In this document: positions 16,264-23,400 of the stretch, piece after piece
How positions within the stretch are numbered: position 1 is the stretch's first letter
Layout: every line of letters begins with the position of its first letter
NCBI RefSeq assembly: GCF_025351285.1
Contig: NZ_JANXWG010000134.1
Span: forward strand, 1-64,000
Direction of reading: 5' to 3'
Length of the DNA: 64,000 bases
Source: Novosphingobium sp.
GTDB lineage: Bacteria > Pseudomonadota > Alphaproteobacteria > Sphingomonadales > Sphingomonadaceae
Made by a program: the position numbers and the translations under genes
Notes under the pieces: generated by a model
Database searches by the model: none
What the model was told of the DNA's origin: nothing
The model's input: only the letters and a program-made list of their open reading frames with translations

Positions 16264-17466
16264 TCAATTGATGTTGGCCAGTTGCGCCAGCACATTGTCG
16301 GCAATCATCGCACCAATCGGCAAGGCCGAGGTGGCAGCCGGTGATGGCGCGTTGCAGACGTGGACGCTGCGCGCGGTTTCACGGATCAGGAAATCGTGCA
16401 CCAGTGTCCCGTCATTCAGCACCGCTTGCGCGCGGATGCCGGCAGGTTCGGGGCGCAAATCGGCAAGTTCGAGCGAAGGGTAATATTTGCGGCACCTGGC
16501 CAGATAGGCACGCCGGCTTAGCGATCCGCGCAGTTCCGACAGCCCCGATCGCCATTGCGTCCGCGCCAGCCTCCAGAAGCCGGGAAAGGCAAGGATATCT
16601 GCGGCGTCGGCCTTGTCGATCGCGCCCTTTTCATACCCTTCGCGCGCCAGCCCCAGCACCGCATTCGGCCCCACTGTCATCCCGCCATCGACCGTGCGGG
16701 TAAGGTGAACGCCCAGGAACGGCAGCGCCGGATCGGGCACCGGATAGATCAATGCCTTGGCAATCTGGGATTTTTCGGGCGGCAGGCGATAATACTCGCC
16801 GCGAAAGGGCACGATGCGGAAGTCGGTGTCGATCCCGCCCAGCCGCGCCACGCGATCGGCCTGGAGCCCTGCGCAGGCGACAAGCTGCCGCGCCCGCCAT
16901 GATCGTTCACCGACGCTGACGGTGACGCCATCCGGCTCCTCGCGAATCTTGGTAACGGCAGCGCGGGTTTCGATCCGCCCGCCCAGCGCGATGATCCGCG
17001 CCGCCATCGCAAGGCACAGCGCCGGATAATCGACGATCCCGGTCGAGGGAATCCACAGCGCACCCAGCCCCGCGATCATCGGCTCGCGGCGCGCCAGTTC
17101 GGCCGCGTCGATCGCTTCGCAGACGATCCCGTTGATCTCCGCGCGCGCTTGCAGATCGGCCAGCCGCGCCAGTTCCAGCGCGTCGCTTGCCACGATCAGC
17201 TTGCCGCAGATCTCGTGCGCCACGCCGTGCTCGCGCGCGAAGGCTACCGTCGCCGCCGCGCCGGCCTTGCACAATTGCGCCTTCAGGCTGCCCGGGGTGT
17301 AGTAGATGCCCGAATGGATCACGCCGCTGTTGTGCCCGGTCTGGTGCCGCGCCACGCCCGATTCCTTTTCGAGCAGCACCAGTTCCGCGCCGGGCCGCCG
17401 TTCGAGCAGCGCCAGCGCGCTCGCCAGCCCGACAATGCCGCCGCCGATGATGCAGAAATCGTCCAT
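16264..17466 (-). CDS. lhgO: L-2-hydroxyglutarate oxidase (LhgO-like) FAD-dependent enzyme
   Basis: The 400-residue protein starts MDDFCIIGGGIVGLA, an FAD-binding Rossmann motif. Next comes the LhgO-type HQTGHNSGVIHSGIYY with the likely flavin-contact His, then GKLIVA, FRGEYYRL and GVHLTRTVDGGMTVGPNAV. LhgO oxidises L-2-hydroxyglutarate to 2-oxoglutarate and passes electrons to the membrane quinone pool. Length and motif order agree with the family. The stop lies two bases inside the longest form of the downstream YhiN-like gene, so the pair is probably one operon. A closely related DAO-family oxidase cannot be excluded. Confidence 0.93.
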   Translation of the reverse strand: MDDFCIIGGGIVGLASALALLERRPGAELVLLEKESGVARHQTGHNSGVIHSGIYYTPGSLKAQLCKAGAAATVAFAREHGVAHEICGKLIVASDALELARLADLQARAEINGIVCEAIDAAELARREPMIAGLGALWIPSTGIVDYPALCLAMAARIIALGGRIETRAAVTKIREEPDGVTVSVGERSWRARQLVACAGLQADRVARLGGIDTDFRIVPFRGEYYRLPPEKSQIAKALIYPVPDPALPFLGVHLTRTVDGGMTVGPNAVLGLAREGYEKGAIDKADAADILAFPGFWRLARTQWRSGLSELRGSLSRRAYLARCRKYYPSLELADLRPEPAGIRAQAVLNDGTLVHDFLIRETARSVHVCNAPSPAATSALPIGAMIADNVLAQLANIN

Positions 17467-17592
17467 TGCGGCCGGGCGATAGGGCGCTGAGCCCGGCTCG
17501 GCAATCGCGCCGGCAATCGAGGGGCCGGGCGCCCAAACGAATTGCGCTGGTTTGCGCGATTTGGTAATCTGCACGGAACAGGAGTCTGCGGC

Positions 17593-18345
17593 ATGAAGCG
17601 TTATTCCACCAAGACATGGGCGGCGGCATTGGTTCTGGCGATTACCGCCGCCGATTGCGTGGGTATTTATGTCGCGCAAGTCAGGCTGCATCGCGAAGTG
17701 CCGATCACTGCGCCCGAATCGGCTTATGCCGATGCAGCGGCGGTCAAGGACAGTTGGCGTGGTGCGGGCCTTTCGCCCGAAGCGCAGCGCGCCTTTGCCA
17801 GTACCCTGTCCTACACAACGGCCGCCAATGCGCAAAACAAGGCGTCGCCCACGATGCCCAATGCAGCGACGCTGCCCCAACGACTCGCGCAGGCAGACAT
17901 CAAGGTTCCCGCCTTCAAACCGCGGACCGACGCGTTCCTGGCCGCTCCACGACTCGCCGAGGCGGCTCCGCCGGAGAAGGTTGAACTCGCTACCGAAGTT
18001 CACGCCGTGCAGCATCGCGCGGCCCTGCATCGCACTGCGGCGCGTCTGGCGCAAAAGACCGCTACCCCGCCGACCAGCATGTCGTTTGCGGCGGCGTTCG
18101 GCGGCAGCAACGCGGGCACAGCAGCCCTCGCCTTGCCCGAACCGAGTTTCGGCAAGCAGGCCGATGACGGCTCTGTTTCGGTCGACCTGGCCAAGACTTC
18201 GACCACGGTTACCGATGCGCCGCACACGGACATGGCCACTTCGGTCACGATCGGGAAATCGGCGCAGGCTTCGACAGAAGCGCTCGATCCTGAACTGCCT
18301 GCGGTTTCAGTACCGGTCCAGTCCGCAGCAATTCCGGGTATCTAA
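17593..18345 (+). CDS. Unknown protein with one N-terminal membrane segment
   Basis: ATG at 17593 has AGGAG nine bases upstream. The 250-residue product has a short basic start, a hydrophobic segment at about residues 8-25 (WAAALVLAITAADCVGIYV) and then a long Ala-, Thr- and Pro-rich low-complexity region. No enzyme motif was found. It is probably an inner-membrane-anchored or exported protein with a disordered periplasmic part. It is divergent from lhgO across 126 bases and convergent with the FAH gene 27 bases away. Function is unknown. Confidence 0.75.
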   Translation: MKRYSTKTWAAALVLAITAADCVGIYVAQVRLHREVPITAPESAYADAAAVKDSWRGAGLSPEAQRAFASTLSYTTAANAQNKASPTMPNAATLPQRLAQADIKVPAFKPRTDAFLAAPRLAEAAPPEKVELATEVHAVQHRAALHRTAARLAQKTATPPTSMSFAAAFGGSNAGTAALALPEPSFGKQADDGSVSVDLAKTSTTVTDAPHTDMATSVTIGKSAQASTEALDPELPAVSVPVQSAAIPGI

Positions 18346-18372
18346 GCGAAAACGTAGCGACGGGATTGCCGA

Positions 18373-19338
18373 CTACCCGTCCTCGACGACGCGCTGATCG
18401 ATCGTTCCGAACGGCATGCGGCCGTCAGGCAACGATCCGCTCATCCGCACCGTGTCTCCGAATGCCATGAATGGGGTGACCGGCTGCCCAGTCGCGATCA
18501 TCTCGATCGCGCGCCGCTCCGAAATGCAGCTCGATCCGACTTCGGCGTAGTTGGCGTTGGATACAGTGCCGGACCCGATGATCGTCCCCGCTACCAGATC
18601 GCGCGTACGCGCCGCGTGCGCAACGAGGTCGTGAAACCCGAACGCCATCGCCGCGCCATTGGCATGGCCGAACCGGCGGCCATTCCAGGCTATATCGAGA
18701 TCAAGGCACACCCGCCCGTCTTGCCAATGCTCGCCGAGTTCGTCCGGGGTGACGGCGAAAGGTGCCATGCTGCATGCGGGCTTGGCCTGCACCCAGCCGA
18801 AGCCGGTGCGCATTTCCACCGGCGCGATCGCGCGCAGCGACCAGTCATTGATTTGCACCACCAACCGGATATGCCCCAGTGCCGTGGCGGCATCGGTGCC
18901 CATCGGCACGGCATCGACGATCACGCCGAATTCGCCTTCGAAGTCGATCCCGTCGGCTTCGCTCGGCAAGGGCATGTCGTCGTACGGGCCGTAGAACCGG
19001 TCCGACATGCCCTGGTACATCAGCGGGCGGTCGGTAGCGATCGGATCGGTTGAGAACGCGACTTGCATCAATTCGCCGTGAGTCGGAAACGCCGATCCAT
19101 CGAGCCATTGCCAGCTCCGCGGTAACGGGGCCTTGAGCGTGTCGGAGTCCAGCGCATCGCCTTGGCCGGCATCCACCCGCTCTGCCGCCGCGCGCAGCAA
19201 GGGAGCGGCTTTATCCCACGTCTCGATCGCGCCAAGCAGGTTGCGCAGCCCCTCGATCGCGAGGCAGCGCGCGCTGTCGGCGCTCACCACCACCAGTTCG
19301 CCGTCGGGCGTGCCATTGGGTCGCGTTGCCAGCCGCAT
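18373..19338 (-). CDS. Fumarylacetoacetate hydrolase (FAH) family protein
   Basis: The 321-residue protein has the C-terminal FAH fold. The acidic metal site is in DGIDFEGEFGVIVD, with the carboxylates in E-x-E and a later D, and IIGSGTVSNANYAEVG follows near the end. FAH-fold enzymes cleave diketo acids or hydrate and decarboxylate 2-oxo-dienoates from meta-cleavage of catechols. The gene follows the cyclase four bases away, as the last gene of the leftward operon that also contains an extradiol dioxygenase. It probably acts on a late ring-cleavage product. Confidence 0.92.
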   Translation of the reverse strand: MRLATRPNGTPDGELVVVSADSARCLAIEGLRNLLGAIETWDKAAPLLRAAAERVDAGQGDALDSDTLKAPLPRSWQWLDGSAFPTHGELMQVAFSTDPIATDRPLMYQGMSDRFYGPYDDMPLPSEADGIDFEGEFGVIVDAVPMGTDAATALGHIRLVVQINDWSLRAIAPVEMRTGFGWVQAKPACSMAPFAVTPDELGEHWQDGRVCLDLDIAWNGRRFGHANGAAMAFGFHDLVAHAARTRDLVAGTIIGSGTVSNANYAEVGSSCISERRAIEMIATGQPVTPFMAFGDTVRMSGSLPDGRMPFGTIDQRVVEDG

Positions 19339-19342
19339 CGGA

Positions 19343-20134
19343 TCAGTCCTCGAAGATCGCGACCGCGCGAGTCCAGCCGGCGCTGGCCCCTTCGATCTTG
19401 TGCGGGAAGCAGCTCACGGTGAACCCGTCGGGCGGAAGCACTTCCAGGTTGTGCAGCTTTTCGAGGTGGCAATAGCCGATGTCGCGCCCGGCCTTGTGGC
19501 CTTCCCAGATCAGCGAGGTATCGCCGGTTTCGGCCACCTTTTTGGCGGTGTGGACGAACGGCGCGTCCCAAGACCAGGCGTCGGTCCCGGTCACGCGCAC
19601 GCCCCGGCTGGTGAGGTACATTGTCGCTTCATAGCCGATGCCGCAGCCGCGGTTCACGAAATCGGGCTCGCCCAGCGCCTTGCCCGCCGCGGTGTTGACC
19701 AGCACGATTTCGAGCGGCTGGAGCGTATGCCCGATGCGGGCGAGTTCAGCCTGGATATCCTCGGCGGTGACCACGTAGCCATCGGGCATCGCGGTGAAAT
19801 CCAGCTTCACGCCCGGCTGGAAGCACCATTCGAGCGGGATCTCGTCGATCGTCATCGCCGCGCGCGGCGTGCCGTCGAGCCCATCCTGCGTCGGATGGAA
19901 GTGCCACGGCGCATCGAGGTGCGTGCCGTTGTGCGTGGTCAGCGTGATCACTTCGGCCGCGGCAAAGCCTTCGCCGCCGGGCACTTGCTCCGCGCTGACC
20001 CCGGGGAAGAAGTGCTGCATTTCGGCCATCGTGTCGCCGTGCTTCTGGTAGGTGATCTTGGGCCGCATGAACGGCGGATCGCTCACGACGTCGTTGCACA
20101 GCGTGATCGAAAGATCGACAAATCGGCGTGTCAT
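19343..20134 (-). CDS. Cyclase/kynurenine-formamidase-family metal hydrolase
   Basis: The 263-residue protein carries HNGTHLDAPWHF near residue 90. This is the HxGTHxDxPxH metal-binding motif of the Cyclase family, which includes kynurenine formamidase and isatin hydrolase. It would be a cytoplasmic metal-dependent amide or lactam/lactone hydrolase. The start overlaps the stop of the upstream truncated hydrolase by four bases (ATGA), and the FAH-like gene follows four bases after its stop. In this operon a lactone or enol-lactone intermediate is a possible substrate, but this is inference. The gene is intact. Confidence 0.92.
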   Translation of the reverse strand: MTRRFVDLSITLCNDVVSDPPFMRPKITYQKHGDTMAEMQHFFPGVSAEQVPGGEGFAAAEVITLTTHNGTHLDAPWHFHPTQDGLDGTPRAAMTIDEIPLEWCFQPGVKLDFTAMPDGYVVTAEDIQAELARIGHTLQPLEIVLVNTAAGKALGEPDFVNRGCGIGYEATMYLTSRGVRVTGTDAWSWDAPFVHTAKKVAETGDTSLIWEGHKAGRDIGYCHLEKLHNLEVLPPDGFTVSCFPHKIEGASAGWTRAVAIFED

Positions 20135-20733
20135 GCGGTGTGGCCTCCAAGCGTTTCGGCGAACCAGTCGGCGATGCAGTCGCGGCCATAGCTCATATTG
20201 TCGGCGCCGACATGCTCAACACCACCTTCGCGGGCTGTGAAGATCACCTTTTCGCGGCGCGGGGCGTTGACGAGTTGATCGTAGAGATCGTGCGCATAAC
20301 CGACGCTGATCTGCCGGTCGCTTGCGCCGTGCGTGACCAGGAACGGGACCTTGATCCGGTCCATGTGGCCGTTGAGGTTCATGTCGGCCGAACGGGTCAG
20401 GAAATCGTCCATGTCGCTTGCGCCAAAGGCCCACATCACGTGCGCCCAGTAGTGCGGCACCGGGTTCTCGCCCTCGCGGTTCAGCCGCTTGTCCTGCACT
20501 TCGCGCCAGTTGTGGTTGGCACCCCACACCGCGCCACTGGCAAAGCGCGGTTCGTATGCCACCGCGCGCGGCGCAAAATGGCCGCCCAGCGAAATGCCGG
20601 TCATGCCGATGCGTTTGGGGTCCACGTCAGGCTGCGCCTCCAGCCCATCCACCGCCTTCGACGCCCAGTGCTCGCTGTGCGGATCGACCGAAAGGTTCCA
20701 GATGTAGTTGGGGAACGGTTCGAACAGCGCCAT
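20131..20733 (-). CDS. N-terminally truncated alpha/beta hydrolase
   Basis: Only 200 residues are present where relatives of the 2,6-dihydroxypseudooxynicotine-hydrolase type have about 360-400. The nucleophile elbow GISLGG places Ser48 close to the start, so the helical N-terminus and the first beta strands with the oxyanion hole are missing. The acid in HGASDRQ and a His in GGVEHVG remain. The start follows the dioxygenase stop by three bases and has an AGGA upstream, so a protein may still be made. It was probably the ring-fission-product hydrolase of this operon. Activity seems unlikely without the missing half. Confidence 0.75.
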   Translation of the reverse strand: MALFEPFPNYIWNLSVDPHSEHWASKAVDGLEAQPDVDPKRIGMTGISLGGHFAPRAVAYEPRFASGAVWGANHNWREVQDKRLNREGENPVPHYWAHVMWAFGASDMDDFLTRSADMNLNGHMDRIKVPFLVTHGASDRQISVGYAHDLYDQLVNAPRREKVIFTAREGGVEHVGADNMSYGRDCIADWFAETLGGHTA

Positions 20734-20736
20734 CGC

Positions 20737-21639
20737 TCAGATCCTGGCCGGCTTGAACAGGTGCGGGTCGGGCGCGGGGTGCGGCATCGTCTGCGGGCCG
20801 CCGGTAGCTATGCCCCACTGGTCCATCACTTGCGGGCCGGGCGCGTGGACCTGGTCCTGGTGCGTCTCGAAATCGACCTCCTCAAGCTCGGAGGTGTACT
20901 CCACCGCAAAGCCGCCGGGCGTCACGAAATAGCTGAAGGTGTTGTTGCCCGCGGTGTGCCGGCCCGGGCCCCAGCGCAGATCGCAGCCGCGCTTCTTGAG
21001 CCGCGAGATCCCGCGCATCATGTCGTCGAGCGTCAGCATGTCGTACGCCACATGGTTGAGACACGGCGGACCGGGCAGGATCGCGATGCGGTGGTGCGCT
21101 GAATTGCAACGCAGGAAGCACATGAAATCGCCCAGCCAGTCCGAGACCTTGAACCCCAGCACATCGACGAAGAAGCGCACCATCGCCTGATGGTCGGGCG
21201 AATGCAGCACGATATGACTGATCTTGAGCGGCATGCCTTCCCAGCGCTCCATCGTGCGCATCTCGCCGCGCGCCACGTCGGCCGAGATCTCGAATGGCAG
21301 GCCGTCTGGCGAGAAGAAGCGAAGGCCGTAGCCGCCGCCAGGCGCATCGAGCTCGCGCGGAGCGAACACCACGCGGCAGCCCGCATCCGAAACCGCAGCG
21401 CACAGTGCATCGACATCGGCCCGGCTGTCAGCGGCCAGCGCGATCACCTCGACGTGGCGTGCATCGGCCTTGTGCAGTCGGACGACATGGTGCTCATCGT
21501 GCCCATGGGTCTTGAACCAGGCGGTGTCCTGGGTGGCCGCGACTTCGACCAGCCCCCAGTCATCGGCGTAGAAGCGCCGTTCGGCCTCGAAGTCAGGCAC
21601 ACCATAGCCCACGAAGCGAATATCGGTCACTCGGCTCAT
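20737..21639 (-). CDS. Two-module VOC extradiol dioxygenase-like protein
   Basis: ATG 21639 gives 300 residues with two VOC modules. The C-terminal module has the extradiol iron ligands: His in ISHIVLHSPDHQ, His in CLNHVAYD and Glu in GFAVEYTSE. The last of these lies in the class-typical FxVEYxxE context. Type I extradiol dioxygenases such as BphC and XylE open catechol rings next to the diol. The gene lies between a broken flavin hydroxylase and a truncated hydrolase, which is the expected meta-cleavage order. All metal ligands seem intact. A longer open frame upstream is not supported by a start. Confidence 0.92.
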   Translation of the reverse strand: MSRVTDIRFVGYGVPDFEAERRFYADDWGLVEVAATQDTAWFKTHGHDEHHVVRLHKADARHVEVIALAADSRADVDALCAAVSDAGCRVVFAPRELDAPGGGYGLRFFSPDGLPFEISADVARGEMRTMERWEGMPLKISHIVLHSPDHQAMVRFFVDVLGFKVSDWLGDFMCFLRCNSAHHRIAILPGPPCLNHVAYDMLTLDDMMRGISRLKKRGCDLRWGPGRHTAGNNTFSYFVTPGGFAVEYTSELEEVDFETHQDQVHAPGPQVMDQWGIATGGPQTMPHPAPDPHLFKPARI

Positions 21640-21650
21640 GCGGAAATCCT

Positions 21651-21908
21651 TCAGATGGGATGCGAAACCACCGCGAACATCTCCGCGGTGGCCTTGTGGT
21701 TGTCGACCGGCGGGCCCTTGTCCAACTGGCCGTGGCAGATCGCCAGGCTCTGCTCGACGATGTAGCGGCAGCGTTCGAACCGGCGGTCGCGATACGCGCT
21801 GAACGCGGCGCCGAGATCGTCGTGGCGGCCGATCTCCTCGGCCAGCACGATCGCCGCGCACAAACCACCGATGCCGCCGCCTATGATGAGAATGTTGCGG
21901 TTCATCAT
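21651..21908 (-). pseudogene. Remnant of an FAD-dependent aromatic monooxygenase (internal deletion)
   Basis: The 85-residue frame joins two ends of a salicylate-hydroxylase-like protein of usual length about 370-400. The start has the FAD motif LIIGGGIGGLCAA (residues 8-20). It runs directly into VLAEEIGRHDDLGAAF and RRFERCRYIVE, which match the C-terminal helix that normally follows the GD (FAD) motif. The DG and GD motifs and the whole substrate domain are absent. The fusion remains in frame, so it reads as a deletion between two similar Ala-Ile-Val-Leu-Ala coding stretches. It is 11 bases upstream of the dioxygenase. No hydroxylase activity is expected. Confidence 0.78.
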
Positions 21909-22026
21909 CACTTCACTTTCGAACGGCGCGGACGCGCAAATCTTTTCGGGCAGGATGGCCAGCCACAGCGTCGCACCACAGTCCGGTGAAACAAGCCCTT
22001 TGGAAGCTGGCTTTCAGTTGAACCAA

Positions 22027-22044
22027 ATACGACACACATCATAT
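22027..22044. promoter_or_regulatory. Imperfect inverted repeat, possible operator of the meta-cleavage operon
   Basis: ATACGA and TCATAT flank six bases (CACACA); one base breaks the symmetry. The element covers the stop codon of the GH1 gene and lies 119 bases upstream of the remnant monooxygenase start. It is a candidate operator for the leftward aromatic operon. No regulator gene of the usual IclR or GntR type is adjacent, so the assignment is weak. Confidence 0.3.
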
Positions 22045-23352
22045 CGCGTTGTGTTTCGCGATTTGGCCGAGGACACTCGCGCTTGGCTTGAACTTGCGCT
22101 GGAACGTGGTTCTGTCGACGCTGGCCAGTCCGAATTTGGGGTCATATCCGAAGACCCACTCGAAGTTATCGAGCAGCGACCAATGGATGTAGCCAAGCAC
22201 CGGGACGCCTTTGTCCATCGCAGCGTGCAGGCCGCGCAATGCGGCGGGAATGAACGCAGCGCGCTGGCTGTCGTTACTGGTGCCTACGCCATGTTCGGTC
22301 ACGAGCACCGGCACTCCGGCGGTTTTCCATGCGTAAGTGACGGCTCCGGCAAGGGATTCGGGATAGATCTCTGTGCCGCGGGTGGTCTTCTCCGCTCCCT
22401 CGGGCGGCGGCATTTGGCCCCGCTCGTCGATGCGTGCACGCTCGTAGTTCTGCACGCCGATGAAGTCGTCCTGTCGAGCCGCCTCCAGCCAGGGCCCATA
22501 GTAGTAGCGGCGTTTTTCATCGCACCGGCTTGCCGCTCCGACCGGTTGGTCGTCCTCGATGGCCAGGCTCATGCCGACGGGCAGGCTGGTCCGGACTGCC
22601 TTGATCGCCGCTTTACCTTGCCGATGGGCCTCGATCATGATCGGCACCATCGCATCCGTCTGCTGGACGCTTTCGATGAACTGCGCGACGAAGGCCGGCG
22701 CATCGTAAGCCTTTGCCGCGGCGGCCCTGACCGCATCTTTTCCGGCAAGGGCCTGCGGGGGCAGCTTGAAGCGCAACAGCCGCATGAGATTGGGTTCATT
22801 CAGCGTCACGACCGCATGGATGTTCCCCGCCATGTGACGCGCGGCGCGATCGCAGAACCGCGCAAACAGTTGCGGAGCGTCGGGGTTCGTCCATCCCCCC
22901 ATCGCCGCGAACCATCGCGGGCAGGTAAAGTGGCTGAAGGTTACGACCGGCGCCAGCCCCACCTTGCGGCAGCCGTCGATCATCGCCTTGTAGTGATCGA
23001 GCATCGCCACCGAGAACTCGCCCGGTGCGGGTTCGATGCGAGCCCACTCGAGAGAGAACCGGTAAGTGTTGAGGCCGAGGCTCCTGACCATCTCGTGGTC
23101 GATCGGCCAGCGGTTGAAGCTGTCGCACGCATCGCCGGACGGGGCCGCAAAGCTGGTCGGCTTCAGGTGCTCGACCGCCCAAGTGTCGCTGTTGGTGTTG
23201 TTTCCCTCCACCTGGTGCCCGGCGGTCGCCGCGCCCCAGAGAAAGCCTTGCGGAAACCGTCTGGGCACCGGCTGCGCGAGTGACGGGGCAACCTGGGCTA
23301 TTGCCCCGGTTGCCACGACACTTTTGAGAGCATCCCTGCGATCGATCTTCAT
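22039..23352 (-). CDS. Exported glycoside hydrolase family 1 (beta-glycosidase)
   Basis: The 437-residue protein from ATG 23352 begins with a twin-arginine signal (DRRDALKSVVATGAIA, cleavage near residue 27). The GH1 barrel starts at about 33 with FLWGAATAGHQVEG. The acid/base is Glu166 in TLNEPN and the nucleophile Glu333 in VTEHGVG, where most GH1 enzymes have TENG. Length is slightly short for the family. It should hydrolyse beta-glycosides in the periplasm. It follows the TonB receptor gene by 48 bases and was probably cotranscribed with it, which suggests uptake and hydrolysis of one glycoside. Tat export agrees with the tatABC genes elsewhere in the window. Confidence 0.92.
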   Translation of the reverse strand: MKIDRRDALKSVVATGAIAQVAPSLAQPVPRRFPQGFLWGAATAGHQVEGNNTNSDTWAVEHLKPTSFAAPSGDACDSFNRWPIDHEMVRSLGLNTYRFSLEWARIEPAPGEFSVAMLDHYKAMIDGCRKVGLAPVVTFSHFTCPRWFAAMGGWTNPDAPQLFARFCDRAARHMAGNIHAVVTLNEPNLMRLLRFKLPPQALAGKDAVRAAAAKAYDAPAFVAQFIESVQQTDAMVPIMIEAHRQGKAAIKAVRTSLPVGMSLAIEDDQPVGAASRCDEKRRYYYGPWLEAARQDDFIGVQNYERARIDERGQMPPPEGAEKTTRGTEIYPESLAGAVTYAWKTAGVPVLVTEHGVGTSNDSQRAAFIPAALRGLHAAMDKGVPVLGYIHWSLLDNFEWVFGYDPKFGLASVDRTTFQRKFKPSASVLGQIAKHNAI

Positions 23353-23400
23353 GGCTGGCCCGACCTCTCCTGGCAATTCAATCTGGCTCTCGCCAAGTGC

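Noticed and set aside
21640..21861. Longer N-terminus for the extradiol dioxygenase
   Set aside because: The extra residues are in the phase of a shadow of the monooxygenase remnant and precede the VOC fold; ATG 21639 gives the normal length.
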